Notes: a model not told the origin generated them from the sequence alone. DNA of 40,159 nucleotides from Prochlorococcus sp. AG-355-B23 (GCA_003280935.1 QCDJ01000012.1:1-40159), one strand, 5' to 3'. Counted from the first letter of the stretch, positions 1-8,381 are shown. Numbers and translations are program-made.

Positions 1-838
1 AGAAGCCTCAAAACTGAATCTTTTAAAAGGTTCCCCACATAAGTGGTTAACTCAACCTATCGTCGACTACATCACAAACAAAGGAGCAAAAATACATCTT
101 AACCATAAGGTAGAAGAAATCATTTATGAAAAGGAATCTTCCTCTTATTCAGTAAATCAATTAAAAATATCTTCTCCTGAAGGAATTAAGGCAGTGTTTG
201 CAGATAAATTTCTAGCTGCCTGTGATGTTCCTGGAATAAAAAAAATAATTCCAAAAGAATGGTATCAATTTAAAGAATTTGAAGGTTTAAAAAAACTTAG
301 AGCTGTAGCTGTTGCCACAATCCAATTAAGATATGACGGTTGGGTTACTGAATTACAAAAAGATAATACTGGAAATGAACCAATTGGACTAGATAATCTT
401 CTTTATTCTGCTGATGCCTCTTTCAGTTGTTTTGCTGATTTAGCACTAGCAAGTCCAGCAGACTATAGAAAAAAAGATATGGGATCGCTTCTCCAATGTG
501 TTTTAACTCCTGGCGATAGATGGATGGGAAGATCCACAGAAAGAATTACAAAAGAAATTGATAAAGAGGTTCGTCGTCTATTCCCATCCTCAAAAAATCT
601 TAAATTGCTTTGGAGTAACGTGGTACAAATTCCACAATCACTCTATAGAGAAGCTCCCGGTATGGAACCTTTCAGACCCGATCAAAAAACATCTATATCT
701 AATTTCTTCATGGCTGGTAGTTATACAAAACAAGATTATATAGATTCTATGGAGGGAGCTACGATGAGTGGTCATTTAGCTGCCGCCGCAATTTTAGAGA
801 AGAAAGCCGAATTAGCAAAAAATCTTGCAGTAAGTTAA
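1..838 (+). CDS. crtQ: zeta-carotene desaturase, 3' portion (partial)
   Basis: The reading frame is open from base 2, so the 5' end lies outside the window; about 278 C-terminal residues are present. The product is a flavin-dependent carotene desaturase of the CrtP/CrtQ/Zds type, which converts zeta-carotene to lycopene at the membrane. The visible part starts in the central region (SKLNLLKGSPHKWLTQPIVD) and ends with the C-terminal FAD-binding signature (AGSYTKQDYIDSMEGATMSG), where SMEGA..SG closes the flavin site. That tail is shared with phytoene desaturase (CrtP); the central sequence and the SRPBCC neighbour fit CrtQ better. The downstream gene begins 3 bases after the stop, so the two are probably cotranscribed. 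Confidence 0.88.
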   Translation, partial: EASKLNLLKGSPHKWLTQPIVDYITNKGAKIHLNHKVEEIIYEKESSSYSVNQLKISSPEGIKAVFADKFLAACDVPGIKKIIPKEWYQFKEFEGLKKLRAVAVATIQLRYDGWVTELQKDNTGNEPIGLDNLLYSADASFSCFADLALASPADYRKKDMGSLLQCVLTPGDRWMGRSTERITKEIDKEVRRLFPSSKNLKLLWSNVVQIPQSLYREAPGMEPFRPDQKTSISNFFMAGSYTKQDYIDSMEGATMSGHLAAAAILEKKAELAKNLAVS

Positions 839-841
839 TTA

Positions 842-1312
842 ATGGGTACTTGGCTAAAACATGACGTAATAACAGTAGTTAATGCGCCTCTTGAAAATGT
901 ATGGGACACATGGAGCGATTTAGACTCAATGTCACTTTGGATGAGCTGGATTGAATCTGTAAAAACAGTTGACGAAGAAACTAATACGTTACCAGATTTA
1001 ACAGAATGGACTTTAGCTGCTAATGGCTTTAGGTTTAAATGGAAAGCTCAAATTACAGAAAGGGTTGAAAAAAGCAAACTTAAATGGAAATCAATAGGAG
1101 GTTTACCAACTGAAGGATCAGTAGTTTTCGAAAGTAAAACTGATCAAATCACAACGGTAAATTTAGCAATAACTTATGAACTACCAAAAATGATTGCTCG
1201 GTTTATGGAAGAAAATATTTTAGGAAAAATGGTTACAAACGAATTACAGGCCAATATTGATAGGTTCAAAGATTTAGTTGAAAAGAACTATACAAAAAAT
1301 TTTTCTAATTAA
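842..1312 (+). CDS. SRPBCC-family (START/Bet v1-like) protein
   Basis: A 156-residue protein with the SRPBCC/polyketide-cyclase-like pattern: an N-terminal strand containing VNAPLENVWDTWSDLDSMSLWMSW (residues about 13-36), a central hydrophobic beta region (KWKSIGGLPTEGSV) and a long C-terminal helix (about 120-150). Such proteins bind hydrophobic ligands in a helix-grip cavity. Its place 3 bases behind the carotene desaturase suggests a carotenoid or other lipid ligand, but that is inference. No signal peptide or membrane segment is seen. The 3' end overlaps the convergent hemD stop by 8 bases. Confidence 0.75.
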   Translation: MGTWLKHDVITVVNAPLENVWDTWSDLDSMSLWMSWIESVKTVDEETNTLPDLTEWTLAANGFRFKWKAQITERVEKSKLKWKSIGGLPTEGSVVFESKTDQITTVNLAITYELPKMIARFMEENILGKMVTNELQANIDRFKDLVEKNYTKNFSN

Positions 1313-2102
1313 AAATATTAATTGCTATATCTAGTAGTCCTTCAAAAGTATATTTTTGTGCCTGACAATCAACTCTTCCAAAAATCTTGTTACATATTTT
1401 TGTTGTCTGAGGTCCAATAGTTAATAACTTAATTTGATCAAAATATTCTAACCATTGTTTACCAAGGTTTTTTTCTAGTAAAAAAGCAGCATTTACTACG
1501 GTTTTACCGCTTGAGAACATAATTGCATCGACTTTTCGATTAGAAATAATATCAATTGTTTCTTCCGGTATTGAGTCAGGACATCTAGTTTCATATGCAG
1601 CAACCTCAAATACACGAGAACCAGCCTTTCTAAATTGATCTGCTATTAAATCCCTACCACCTGTTTGAACTCTTGGTACAAAAACTCGAAGTCCATAACC
1701 AGATACTGGGAAATTATCAATTAAACTTTCAGCGACAAATTCTGGAGGTATGAAATCAGCCTTAATCCCAAAATCATCAAGAGTTCTTGAGGTTTTTTCT
1801 CCGACTACGGCGATTTTTGTTTTTTTAGAACATTCTTTTAATGAACTATTAAAGTATTTAAGTCTTTTATCCACAAATTTGATCCCATTACTACTGGAAA
1901 AAATAATCCAATGAAAATCATTTATTTGATTTAATGCTTCATCAAGAGGATTCAAATCATCAGGATCAGCAATGCTTAATGCAGGTAAATCAAATACATT
2001 AGCGCCCTTGCTTATGAATATCTTTTTTATATCCAATATCCCTTCTTTTGATCGAGTAATAATTATATTTCTTTGATCAAGGGGTAGATCAACTTTTGGC
2101 AT
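1305..2102 (-). CDS. hemD: uroporphyrinogen-III synthase
   Basis: HemD cyclises hydroxymethylbilane to uroporphyrinogen III, the last common step to chlorophyll, haem and cobalamin. The protein shows the weakly conserved two-lobed pattern: IIITRSKEG near the N-terminus, FSSSNGIKFVD, IAVVGEKTSRTLDDFGIKADFIP, then AIMFSSGKTVVNA and TIGPQTTKICN in the second lobe. The start is set at 2102 because GAGG lies 6 bases upstream of that ATG; an ATG five codons earlier (2117) has no ribosome site. Either start overlaps the end of rbfA, so translation is likely coupled. The length (265 aa) is normal for the family. Confidence 0.85.
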   Translation of the reverse strand: MPKVDLPLDQRNIIITRSKEGILDIKKIFISKGANVFDLPALSIADPDDLNPLDEALNQINDFHWIIFSSSNGIKFVDKRLKYFNSSLKECSKKTKIAVVGEKTSRTLDDFGIKADFIPPEFVAESLIDNFPVSGYGLRVFVPRVQTGGRDLIADQFRKAGSRVFEVAAYETRCPDSIPEETIDIISNRKVDAIMFSSGKTVVNAAFLLEKNLGKQWLEYFDQIKLLTIGPQTTKICNKIFGRVDCQAQKYTFEGLLDIAINIFN

Positions 2103-2481
2103 CCTTGTCCTCAACATTATGATTTTGATTTTTATTTTTTAATTCATCGAGAAGTTTCAAGACTGATAATCCTTTATCAAGAACAACATCGTCTTTAAAA
2201 ATTATCTCTGGAACTCTTCTCATCTCAATTCTTTTTCCTAAACTATGCCTTATAGAGCTTTTAGCAGTATTCAAGTTTGATACAATTTCTTTCCTCACTT
2301 TCTCTTGAGCAGTTGAAGTTATATAAATTTTACAGTGTTGCAAATCACCTGATAAATCAATCTTAGAAATATTGACGAAATGATCTCTAATAAGATCATT
2401 TTCTAAATCATTCTGCAAAATAAGGGTTATTTCTTTCTTCAAAAGAGAAGAAACTTTTGCAAGACGGTAATTATTTGGCAT
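2089..2481 (-). CDS. rbfA: 30S ribosome-binding factor A
   Basis: RbfA is a KH-fold protein that binds 16S rRNA and helps the 30S subunit mature, especially in the cold. The 130-residue protein has the family opening (YRLAKVSSLLKKEITLILQ), then KIDLSGDLQHCKIYITS, and a C-terminal region containing RMEIRRVPEI-like sequence (EMRRVPEIIFKDDVVLDKG). Its start codon shares one base with the stop of the upstream DUF751 gene (TAATG), and its end overlaps hemD, so the three genes form a tightly coupled minus-strand operon. Confidence 0.9.
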   Translation of the reverse strand: MPNNYRLAKVSSLLKKEITLILQNDLENDLIRDHFVNISKIDLSGDLQHCKIYITSTAQEKVRKEIVSNLNTAKSSIRHSLGKRIEMRRVPEIIFKDDVVLDKGLSVLKLLDELKNKNQNHNVEDKDAKS

Positions 2482-2699
2482 TATGGTTGTAAATTTATTG
2501 GGTTTGTCATCGCTTGCAAGACAAAATAAACAGTTATGAAAGCACTTAAGACAGAAGATATCAAACCTACTATTGTGAGTGGATTTGATCTATTCTTGAA
2601 TAAAGGTTCAAGCAAAGCAACAAGTCCTCCAACAATGATAGATATCAAATACTTTGGATATCTCGCAACATTAGAGAAAAATTCGCCCATCAGCTCCAC
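2481..2699 (-). CDS. DUF751 / Ycf33-like membrane protein
   Basis: A 72-residue protein with the DUF751 pattern: FFSNVARYPKYLISIIVGG followed by LEPLFK and a second hydrophobic stretch (about 45-65). Two transmembrane segments are expected. The family occurs in cyanobacteria and as Ycf33 in some plastid genomes; its function is not established. It heads the operon with rbfA and hemD. Only 45 bases separate its start from the divergent GST gene, so the promoters must be short and closely spaced. Confidence 0.75.
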   Translation of the reverse strand: MELMGEFFSNVARYPKYLISIIVGGLVALLEPLFKNRSNPLTIVGLISSVLSAFITVYFVLQAMTNPINLQP

Positions 2700-2744
2700 A
2701 AATAGATTACTTTTTTAGCTAAGTTTTAACAAACATTAAACAGC

Positions 2745-3470
2745 ATGATTACATTATATCAATTTAGGCATAGTGCTTTTTGTTTAAAAACAAGAATGGC
2801 CCTTCATGCAAAAAAACTACAATATCGAGTTGAAGAAGTAACACCTGGAATAGGCCAATTTGAAATCTTTAAATTATCAGGTCAAAAACAAGTACCTGTA
2901 ATAGTCGATAGTAATGATCAAGTTATTAATGACTCTTCAACTATTTGCGAATATATAGATAAAAAAAATGAAAACAATCCACTTTTTCCGGAGGATCCAA
3001 TATTATTTGCACAATGCAAACTAATTGAAGACTGGGCAGACACTACAATGGCTACAACATGTAGAAAAGCTTTAATAAAATCTGCAATAGAAAATCCACA
3101 GCTAAGAACTGCATTACTTCCAGATGAAATACCTTCTTCCGTTAAAAGTATTGTTGATAAATTACCTTTTGAAAATCTTAGTAAAATTTCTAATGTAGTT
3201 TTGTCTTCTAAAGATAATTTAGAACTCCAAAAATTACTGGAAGCTTTATCAAAATCCTTGATCAACAAGAAATATTTAGTTGGAGATAATTTATCAATTG
3301 CAGATATTTCAATTGCTGCTCAATTATCCCTTATTAAATTTCCAAAGTCTGCAGGACCAATTCTTTCAGGAGAGGGGAGCCAAGAATACATAAACAACCC
3401 TTATTTAGAAAATCTTTTCATTTGGAGGAACAACTTAGAAGAATATCTTTTTAGTGCTAACTCTCAATAA
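2745..3470 (+). CDS. glutathione S-transferase-like protein
   Basis: A 241-residue protein with a thioredoxin-fold GST N-domain (residues 1-80): ITLYQFRHSAFCLKTRMALH, then KQVPVIVDS with the cis-proline before the glutathione-binding strand, and DSSTICEYID. The helical C-domain has GDNLSIADISIAAQL, matching the GST N-capping box region. The first-helix motif SAFCLKTR has a cysteine where Ser/Cys-type GSTs carry the catalytic residue. The substrate cannot be told. The gene ends with a 14-base overlap with the convergent DUF6816 gene. Confidence 0.8.
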   Translation: MITLYQFRHSAFCLKTRMALHAKKLQYRVEEVTPGIGQFEIFKLSGQKQVPVIVDSNDQVINDSSTICEYIDKKNENNPLFPEDPILFAQCKLIEDWADTTMATTCRKALIKSAIENPQLRTALLPDEIPSSVKSIVDKLPFENLSKISNVVLSSKDNLELQKLLEALSKSLINKKYLVGDNLSIADISIAAQLSLIKFPKSAGPILSGEGSQEYINNPYLENLFIWRNNLEEYLFSANSQ

Positions 3471-4164
3471 ATTCAAACTTCAATTTATATTTATTTGTTT
3501 TGATAGCATGAATAGAAGGATCACCAACTTTTGAACCATAAGAAGCAACATATTGAACTCCACAAATTGATGGTTTGATTGAATTATCAAACTCCAATAT
3601 TTCTTCGGAACATTTTTGAAATTTACTAATGGTCTCTACCTGATTAATCCTTGAAGCACCTGGCTTATGTGCTGTTTGAATAACTAACTCATCTGCGAAA
3701 AAAATATCATTATCTTGAATTTGATTTCTCCCCGTAATTCTTGAATCAATATAAAAATCATCTTTTAAATAAGTAATTTGATTATTAATAGATTGAGGAT
3801 CATTTACAACCTTGATTAAGGTTTCACCAAATATTGCTTTTCCAATAGACTCAGAATTTTTTGCACGATTACCAACAATTAAATCTGAATCATTCTTAAA
3901 GAAATTTACTTTATAAATAACTGGCTCTTCTGAATCATTAACTATATCTTGAGAAGTAACCAGCCAATTACCCTCAAACCATTTAGGATAAATTAAGTCC
4001 TTAGAAGTATCCGATAATTTAAAATTTGGCATATATAATTCTGGCCATTGATTTACACGATTTTCCAAAAACTCTCGTACGTTAGAATCTACTAGAGCAA
4101 AAGAACTTTCTAAAAAAATTCCTTGAAAAATCAAGCAAAGAATTAATCCAAGAAGAATTTTCAT
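3457..4164 (-). CDS. DUF6816-like exported protein
   Basis: A 235-residue protein with a clear N-terminal signal sequence: a hydrophobic run from about residue 3 to 18 and a likely cleavage near SSFA. The mature part carries YPKWFEGNWLVTSQD, a lipocalin-like opening, and ends in a beta-rich region. I take it for the cyanobacterial/plastid family annotated DUF6816; it probably sits in the periplasm or thylakoid lumen. The function is unknown. Its ATG is separated by one base from the ATG of the divergent CRR7-like gene. Confidence 0.65.
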   Translation of the reverse strand: MKILLGLILCLIFQGIFLESSFALVDSNVREFLENRVNQWPELYMPNFKLSDTSKDLIYPKWFEGNWLVTSQDIVNDSEEPVIYKVNFFKNDSDLIVGNRAKNSESIGKAIFGETLIKVVNDPQSINNQITYLKDDFYIDSRITGRNQIQDNDIFFADELVIQTAHKPGASRINQVETISKFQKCSEEILEFDNSIKPSICGVQYVASYGSKVGDPSIHAIKTNKYKLKFEFIES

Positions 4165-4165
4165 T

Positions 4166-4423
4166 ATGTCAAATCCACTAATAAGAGCATCAGATCATTA
4201 TGTATTATTAGAGCCAGATTCAAAGGAAAAAATTGTATCAAAGCAAGAAGCAATTTTATGGTTGAAGAATTGGCTTAATAAGATAGAAACACAAACAATA
4301 TATCAGAATATAGAAGATCCTGATCAGGATTTTTTTGAAGAATTATTGGAAAGCACTTATGAATTAGAAATAAAATTAGGATACGTCATCAAATGGTTTG
4401 CAGTAAGAATTGAACCAGATTAA
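4166..4423 (+). CDS. CRR7-like protein (chlororespiratory reduction 7 family)
   Basis: An 85-residue soluble protein. HYVLLEPDSKE near the start, an acidic central helix, and the end ELEIKLGYVIKWFAVRIEPD match my recollection of the CRR7 family (DUF3571). In plants CRR7 is needed for assembly of the chloroplast NDH complex, and cyanobacterial homologues are mostly uncharacterised. The start is fixed by the adjacent divergent gene, since its ATG lies one base from the other ATG. The stop codon overlaps the aroK stop on the other strand in TTAA. Confidence 0.65.
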   Translation: MSNPLIRASDHYVLLEPDSKEKIVSKQEAILWLKNWLNKIETQTIYQNIEDPDQDFFEELLESTYELEIKLGYVIKWFAVRIEPD

Positions 4424-4977
4424 ATGATTATTTCTTTATGAATCGCATTAATTATTTTCATAGCAACTTCTTCAATATTTTCTTTTTTTACTTGAATTCT
4501 TAAATCTGCTTGAGAATACAAATTTTCTCTAGATTGAAAAATGCTCATATATAGATCATTTAGATTCTTTCCCTGAAGAAGTGGCCTATTTTCAATTTCA
4601 TTTTTCAATCTCTCAATTGCTATATCTTTGTCGAGATCTATCCAAGCAATTATTCCCTGTCTTAAAATTCCCCAGTTTTCCGATTTGGTAACTATTCCTC
4701 CCCCAGTTGAGATTACTAATGAAGGAATTTTGATAGTTTCTTTAAGGCAGTTTGCTTCTAATTCGCGGAAATTATCTTCTCCTTCATCCTTAAAAATTTG
4801 ATTGATAGATTTTTTTGCCAACTTCTCTATTAATGAATCTAAATCAATGTATTTATACTTCAATAATTCAGCCAGCTTCAAACCAGCTTGTGACTTACCA
4901 GAACCCATCATTCCTATTAAAAATATGCTTCTACCTTTAATAGCATGAACTGTTTTTTTGATAATGGATTGTTCCAT
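4420..4977 (-). CDS. aroK: shikimate kinase
   Basis: Shikimate kinase phosphorylates shikimate in the chorismate pathway for aromatic amino acids and quinones. The 185-residue protein has the Walker A motif GMMGSGKS (22-29), shikimate-binding DLDSLIE (45-51), the glycine triplet STGGG (90-94) and the LID arginine in ENRPLL (near 131). The order and length are typical. The gene is convergent with the CRR7-like gene and shares the TTAA overlap. It diverges from the PTPS gene across only 50 bases. Confidence 0.93.
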   Translation of the reverse strand: MEQSIIKKTVHAIKGRSIFLIGMMGSGKSQAGLKLAELLKYKYIDLDSLIEKLAKKSINQIFKDEGEDNFRELEANCLKETIKIPSLVISTGGGIVTKSENWGILRQGIIAWIDLDKDIAIERLKNEIENRPLLQGKNLNDLYMSIFQSRENLYSQADLRIQVKKENIEEVAMKIINAIHKEIII

Positions 4978-5010
4978 AAAGACAAAAGCGTATTTAAAAC
5001 CTTAAGATAG

Positions 5011-5016
5011 TATTAT
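5011..5016 (+). promoter_or_regulatory. candidate -10 element for the PTPS gene
   Basis: TATTAT lies 11 bases before the ATG at 5028 in the 50-base divergent gap shared with aroK. It is preceded by TAG. If used, the transcript leader would be only a few bases long. No good -35 box was seen, so the call is weak. Confidence 0.3.
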
Positions 5017-5027
5017 CGCAGACAGGT

Positions 5028-5954
5028 ATGACTTCTACACAACCCAAACCATCTCATGGAAAAGGACGTGAATGCGTCATAACTCGACGTGCCTGCTTTA
5101 GTTCTAGTCACCGTTATTGGCTTCCTGAAAAAAGCCCAGAAGAAAATTTATCTCTTTTTGGAAAGTGCAGTATTGCACCAGGTCATGGTCATAATTATGA
5201 ACTTATTGTTTCAATGGGTGGAGAACTAGACTCTGATGGAATGGTACTTAATCTCTCTGATGTAAAACATTCCATTAAAGATAAGGTTACTGGACAATTA
5301 GATTTTCGTTTTTTAAATGATGTCTGGCCTGAATTTAATGTTAATAATCAAGAAGGTATACTTCCCACAACTGAAGCATTAGTAAAGGTCATTTGGAGTC
5401 GTCTGAAGGATGATTTACCTCTTACAAGTCTAAGACTTTATGAAAACCCAAATTTATGGGCAGATTATTTTGGAAAAAACATGGAAGCATTTTTAACAGT
5501 ACAAACTCATTTTGCAGCCGCTCATAGACTTGCAAAAGAAGAGATATCATTTGATGCAAACAAAAAAATCTATGGGAAATGTGCCAGAGTTAATGGACAT
5601 GGTCATAACTATCTTGTCGATATAACTGTAAAAGGAGACATTAATAAAAGAACAGGAATGGTTTGCGACTTATCTGCCCTCCAAGAGATAATCAACGATT
5701 TAGTTGTTGAACAACTAGATCATACTTTTCTAAATAAAGACATCGAATTTTTCCAAAATTGTGTTCCAACTGCTGAAAATATAGCTTTATATATTTCTGA
5801 TATTCTTAAAAATCCAATACATGAACTTGGTGCAACATTACACAAAATAAGACTCCAAGAGAGCCCAAATAATGCTGCAGAAATTTATGTTGATCAAAAG
5901 CTAACCAATTCATTGAAGTTGAAATTTGAAAATAGTTTAGTCTCACAAACTTGA
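5028..5954 (+). CDS. 6-pyruvoyl-tetrahydropterin synthase, two fused PTPS domains
   Basis: The 308-residue protein contains two PTPS/QueD-type domains. Domain 1 (about 17-145) has zinc ligands H28, H53 and H55, cysteine C47 and glutamate E139, but the usual Asp-His pair is LDF (D92-F93). Domain 2 (about 152-290) has H166, H191, H193, C185, D231-H232 and E278, so its site is complete. The spacing CARVNGHGHNY resembles animal PTPS more than E. coli QueD (CGRLHGH). The enzyme probably acts on 7,8-dihydroneopterin triphosphate; biopterin/cyanopterin formation or queuosine precursor synthesis are both possible. The stop codon overlaps the next gene's TTG start. Confidence 0.85.
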   Translation: MTSTQPKPSHGKGRECVITRRACFSSSHRYWLPEKSPEENLSLFGKCSIAPGHGHNYELIVSMGGELDSDGMVLNLSDVKHSIKDKVTGQLDFRFLNDVWPEFNVNNQEGILPTTEALVKVIWSRLKDDLPLTSLRLYENPNLWADYFGKNMEAFLTVQTHFAAAHRLAKEEISFDANKKIYGKCARVNGHGHNYLVDITVKGDINKRTGMVCDLSALQEIINDLVVEQLDHTFLNKDIEFFQNCVPTAENIALYISDILKNPIHELGATLHKIRLQESPNNAAEIYVDQKLTNSLKLKFENSLVSQT

Positions 5955-6601
5955 GTATCCCAAGAGTAATAATTGTTATAGCATCTAGTCTTGATGGGAG
6001 AATTGCATTTCCTGGAGGTGGAGAATCGCATCTTGGAAGCGAAGAAGATAAAAAAATGTTAAATCAACACTTATCAATAGTGGACGCCACCATTTTTGGT
6101 TTAGGTACTTTAATAGCTCATCAATCAACTTACCTAATTAAAAATCTCAATGGTAATGACGAAGTAACAATATCAAAAAAACAACCAATTTCTATAGTAG
6201 CTTCAAATAGCAAAAAATTTAACAGTAATTGGAAATACTTTCGTCAACCAATTAGAAGATGGCTAATAAGCTCAAGTAAAGTTGATAATTCTTCAAATAA
6301 TGACTTCGAGAAACAACTCTTTTTCGAAGATTCATGGAGTAAAACTTTAATTTCACTTAAAAAACAAGGGATAAATGATCTAGCTCTTTTAGGAGGTGCA
6401 AAACTTATAAATTCATTCATAAAAGAGGATCTAATAACAGATATAAAAATTACAATAATTCCACAAATTATTGGAGGTAAATATACATGGATCCCTCCAG
6501 AAAAAACAAATGAGATTTTTAATCTCAAAAGAAAATGGGAAATAAAATCAATTAAAAATTTAATGAATAATGAAATCCATATTCATTACAAAAAAATTTG
6601 A
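5951..6601 (+). CDS. RibD C-terminal domain (DHFR-fold) reductase
   Basis: A 216-residue stand-alone RibD_C domain, a dihydrofolate-reductase-like fold that in RibD reduces a ribosylamino-pyrimidine with NADPH. Visible motifs are VIASSLDGRIA near the N-terminus, DATIFGLGTL, and LALLGGAKLINSF followed by TDIKITIIPQIIGG. The deaminase half of RibD is absent. Translation starts at TTG 5951, which overlaps the PTPS stop as TTGA, so coupling is likely. The coupling suggests the substrate may be a pterin rather than a riboflavin intermediate; that is inference. Confidence 0.75.
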   Translation: MSIPRVIIVIASSLDGRIAFPGGGESHLGSEEDKKMLNQHLSIVDATIFGLGTLIAHQSTYLIKNLNGNDEVTISKKQPISIVASNSKKFNSNWKYFRQPIRRWLISSSKVDNSSNNDFEKQLFFEDSWSKTLISLKKQGINDLALLGGAKLINSFIKEDLITDIKITIIPQIIGGKYTWIPPEKTNEIFNLKRKWEIKSIKNLMNNEIHIHYKKI

Positions 6602-6618
6602 AATAGATTCAATATTAA

Positions 6619-7773
6619 ATGAACCAAAATACACATAAAGTTGAAGTCAAATTGTCAATTAAGGAAATCTCCAAGGAGATATGGAATGAATTAACAAATG
6701 AAATCAATAATCCATTCTATGAATGGACTTGGCTGAAAAACCTTGAAATATCAAAAAGTGTCTCAAGAGAAACTGGTTGGCAACCTCTATATTTTGTTGC
6801 TTATAAAAATGAAGAAATATTAGGAATTGCTCCACTTTTTTTAAAAAATCATAGCTATGGAGAATTCATTTTTGATCAATCATTTGCAAGATTGGCTCAA
6901 GAGCTGAATTTAAATTATTACCCTAAATTAATTGGAATGAGTCCTTATAGTCCTGTAAATGGATATCAATTTCTTTATAAAAAAAATGAAGATAAGAAAG
7001 AAATTACAAATTTACTCATAAACCATATCGAAAGCTTCGCAATTACAAACAAAATTTTAAGTTGTAATTTTTTATATATTGATGAAAGCTGGGGCGACCA
7101 TCTTAAATCTTTGGGATACCATGAATGGATAAATTCCAGCAGTGAGTGGAGGAGTAATGGAGAAAAAACGTTTGATGATTTTCTTTCAAGATTTAACTCT
7201 AATCAGAGAAAAAATATAAAAAAAGAGAGGAAATCAATTACTAAACAAGATATTAAAATAAAAATTTTTAGTGAAATTGATATCAACCAAGAAATACTCG
7301 AAAAAATGCATGATTTTTATGAACAGCATTGTTCGAGGTGGGGAGTCTGGGGAAGTAAATATTTAACTCCTACATTTTTCGAAAAAATTCTTGATAATAA
7401 AAAAAATCTTTTACTTTTTAGCGCATCAAAAAATGATTCAAATGATATTTTTGCTATGTCTATGTGCGTTAAAAATCAAAACAACTTATGGGGTAGATAT
7501 TGGGGTAGTCAAGAAGAAATATCTAATTTACATTTTGAATTATGCTACTACCAGCCAATTGAATGGGCAATAAAAAATAGTATCCATTTGTTTGATCCTG
7601 GAGCAGGCGGGAAACATAAAAGAAGGAGGGGGTTTTTTGCGAAAAGCACCATTAGCTTGCATAAGTGGTTTGATAAAAATATGGAAAATATAATTTATCC
7701 TTGGCTAAATGAAGTTAATAAACAAACTAAGATGGAAATTGATATTGAAAATAAATCTATACCCTTTAAATAA
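6619..7773 (+). CDS. FemAB/GNAT-like protein (COG3146, DUF482 family)
   Basis: A 384-residue protein resembling the COG3146 family described as possibly involved in peptidoglycan synthesis or recognition. Seen are NPFYEWTWLKNLE near residue 35, TGWQPLYFVAYKNEEILGIAPLF, SRFNSNQRKNIKKERKS and FDPGAGGKHKRRRGF near the C-terminus. These fit an acyltransferase fold with tandem GNAT-like halves. The acceptor is unknown. It starts 17 bases after the RibD_C gene and is probably in the same transcript. Confidence 0.7.
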   Translation: MNQNTHKVEVKLSIKEISKEIWNELTNEINNPFYEWTWLKNLEISKSVSRETGWQPLYFVAYKNEEILGIAPLFLKNHSYGEFIFDQSFARLAQELNLNYYPKLIGMSPYSPVNGYQFLYKKNEDKKEITNLLINHIESFAITNKILSCNFLYIDESWGDHLKSLGYHEWINSSSEWRSNGEKTFDDFLSRFNSNQRKNIKKERKSITKQDIKIKIFSEIDINQEILEKMHDFYEQHCSRWGVWGSKYLTPTFFEKILDNKKNLLLFSASKNDSNDIFAMSMCVKNQNNLWGRYWGSQEEISNLHFELCYYQPIEWAIKNSIHLFDPGAGGKHKRRRGFFAKSTISLHKWFDKNMENIIYPWLNEVNKQTKMEIDIENKSIPFK

Positions 7774-7833
7774 AAAATTATTTAGCTTTACCAAAGATTA
7801 TATTAGTAATATAGTTTTTATTAACTTCTAAGA

Positions 7834-8220
7834 ATGGATTCTAGTAAAAGTTTCGACGAAAAAATAAATATTGATGATAATCTATCCAACCGATATATAG
7901 ACTTAGATCCAAACGGTTATTTTATTATAAAAGTAGATTTTGAAGAAAATAAAATAATTCTAGAGCACTTTTTAAACAACATTAATGATGACGGATATGC
8001 ACTTGACCCAGAAACAAATGAACTAATTAAATGCGCCTCTGAAAATAAAAGAGTTAGTAATGAAGTGTTTGAAGGTATTAGTGCAAAACAGCTTGGAATA
8101 TTCATCACTGAAGAAAGAAACGACTTAATCACCAGATTCGACCATGCTCTATATTTAGGCCGGGAACTACAAAAAGCAGAAGAATGTTTATACAAAAGAT
8201 TACCCTATATACAAGATTAA
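7834..8220 (+). CDS. DUF4346 protein
   Basis: A 128-residue acidic soluble protein. LDPNGYFIIKVD, then DGYALDPETNELIKC and the ending RFDHALYLGRELQKAEECL match the cyanobacterial DUF4346 family. There is no signal peptide or membrane segment. Function unknown. It lies between the FemAB-like gene and the PetL-like gene on the same strand. Confidence 0.7.
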   Translation: MDSSKSFDEKINIDDNLSNRYIDLDPNGYFIIKVDFEENKIILEHFLNNINDDGYALDPETNELIKCASENKRVSNEVFEGISAKQLGIFITEERNDLITRFDHALYLGRELQKAEECLYKRLPYIQD

Positions 8221-8284
8221 GAAATTAAACGAAAAAATCTAATCTTTTCATCTGATGTTAAATTAAATAAAAATAAAAAAATTA

Positions 8285-8377
8285 ATGAACATCATTTTCT
8301 ATTTTGCATTTATTGGTTTTGGTTTTGGAGCTGCTTTCGCATTAGATAAGCTCTTAAGAGCAGTTAAATTAATTTAA
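8285..8377 (+). CDS. petL: PetL-like cytochrome b6f small subunit
   Basis: A 30-residue reading frame: one hydrophobic helix (about residues 3-20) followed by LDKLLRAVKLI and the stop. Cyanobacterial and plastid PetL proteins are about 31 residues, a single transmembrane helix ending in a basic -KxIKLI-like tail, which this resembles closely. PetL is a peripheral stabilising subunit of the cytochrome b6f complex in the thylakoid membrane. The identification rests on size and the terminal motif only. It converges with rimO with a 4-base gap. Confidence 0.65.
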   Translation: MNIIFYFAFIGFGFGAAFALDKLLRAVKLI

Positions 8378-8381
8378 AAAA

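Noticed and set aside
2918..3268. A 116-codon minus-strand frame inside the GST-like gene
   Set aside because: Shadow frame; the plus-strand GST motifs are clear.
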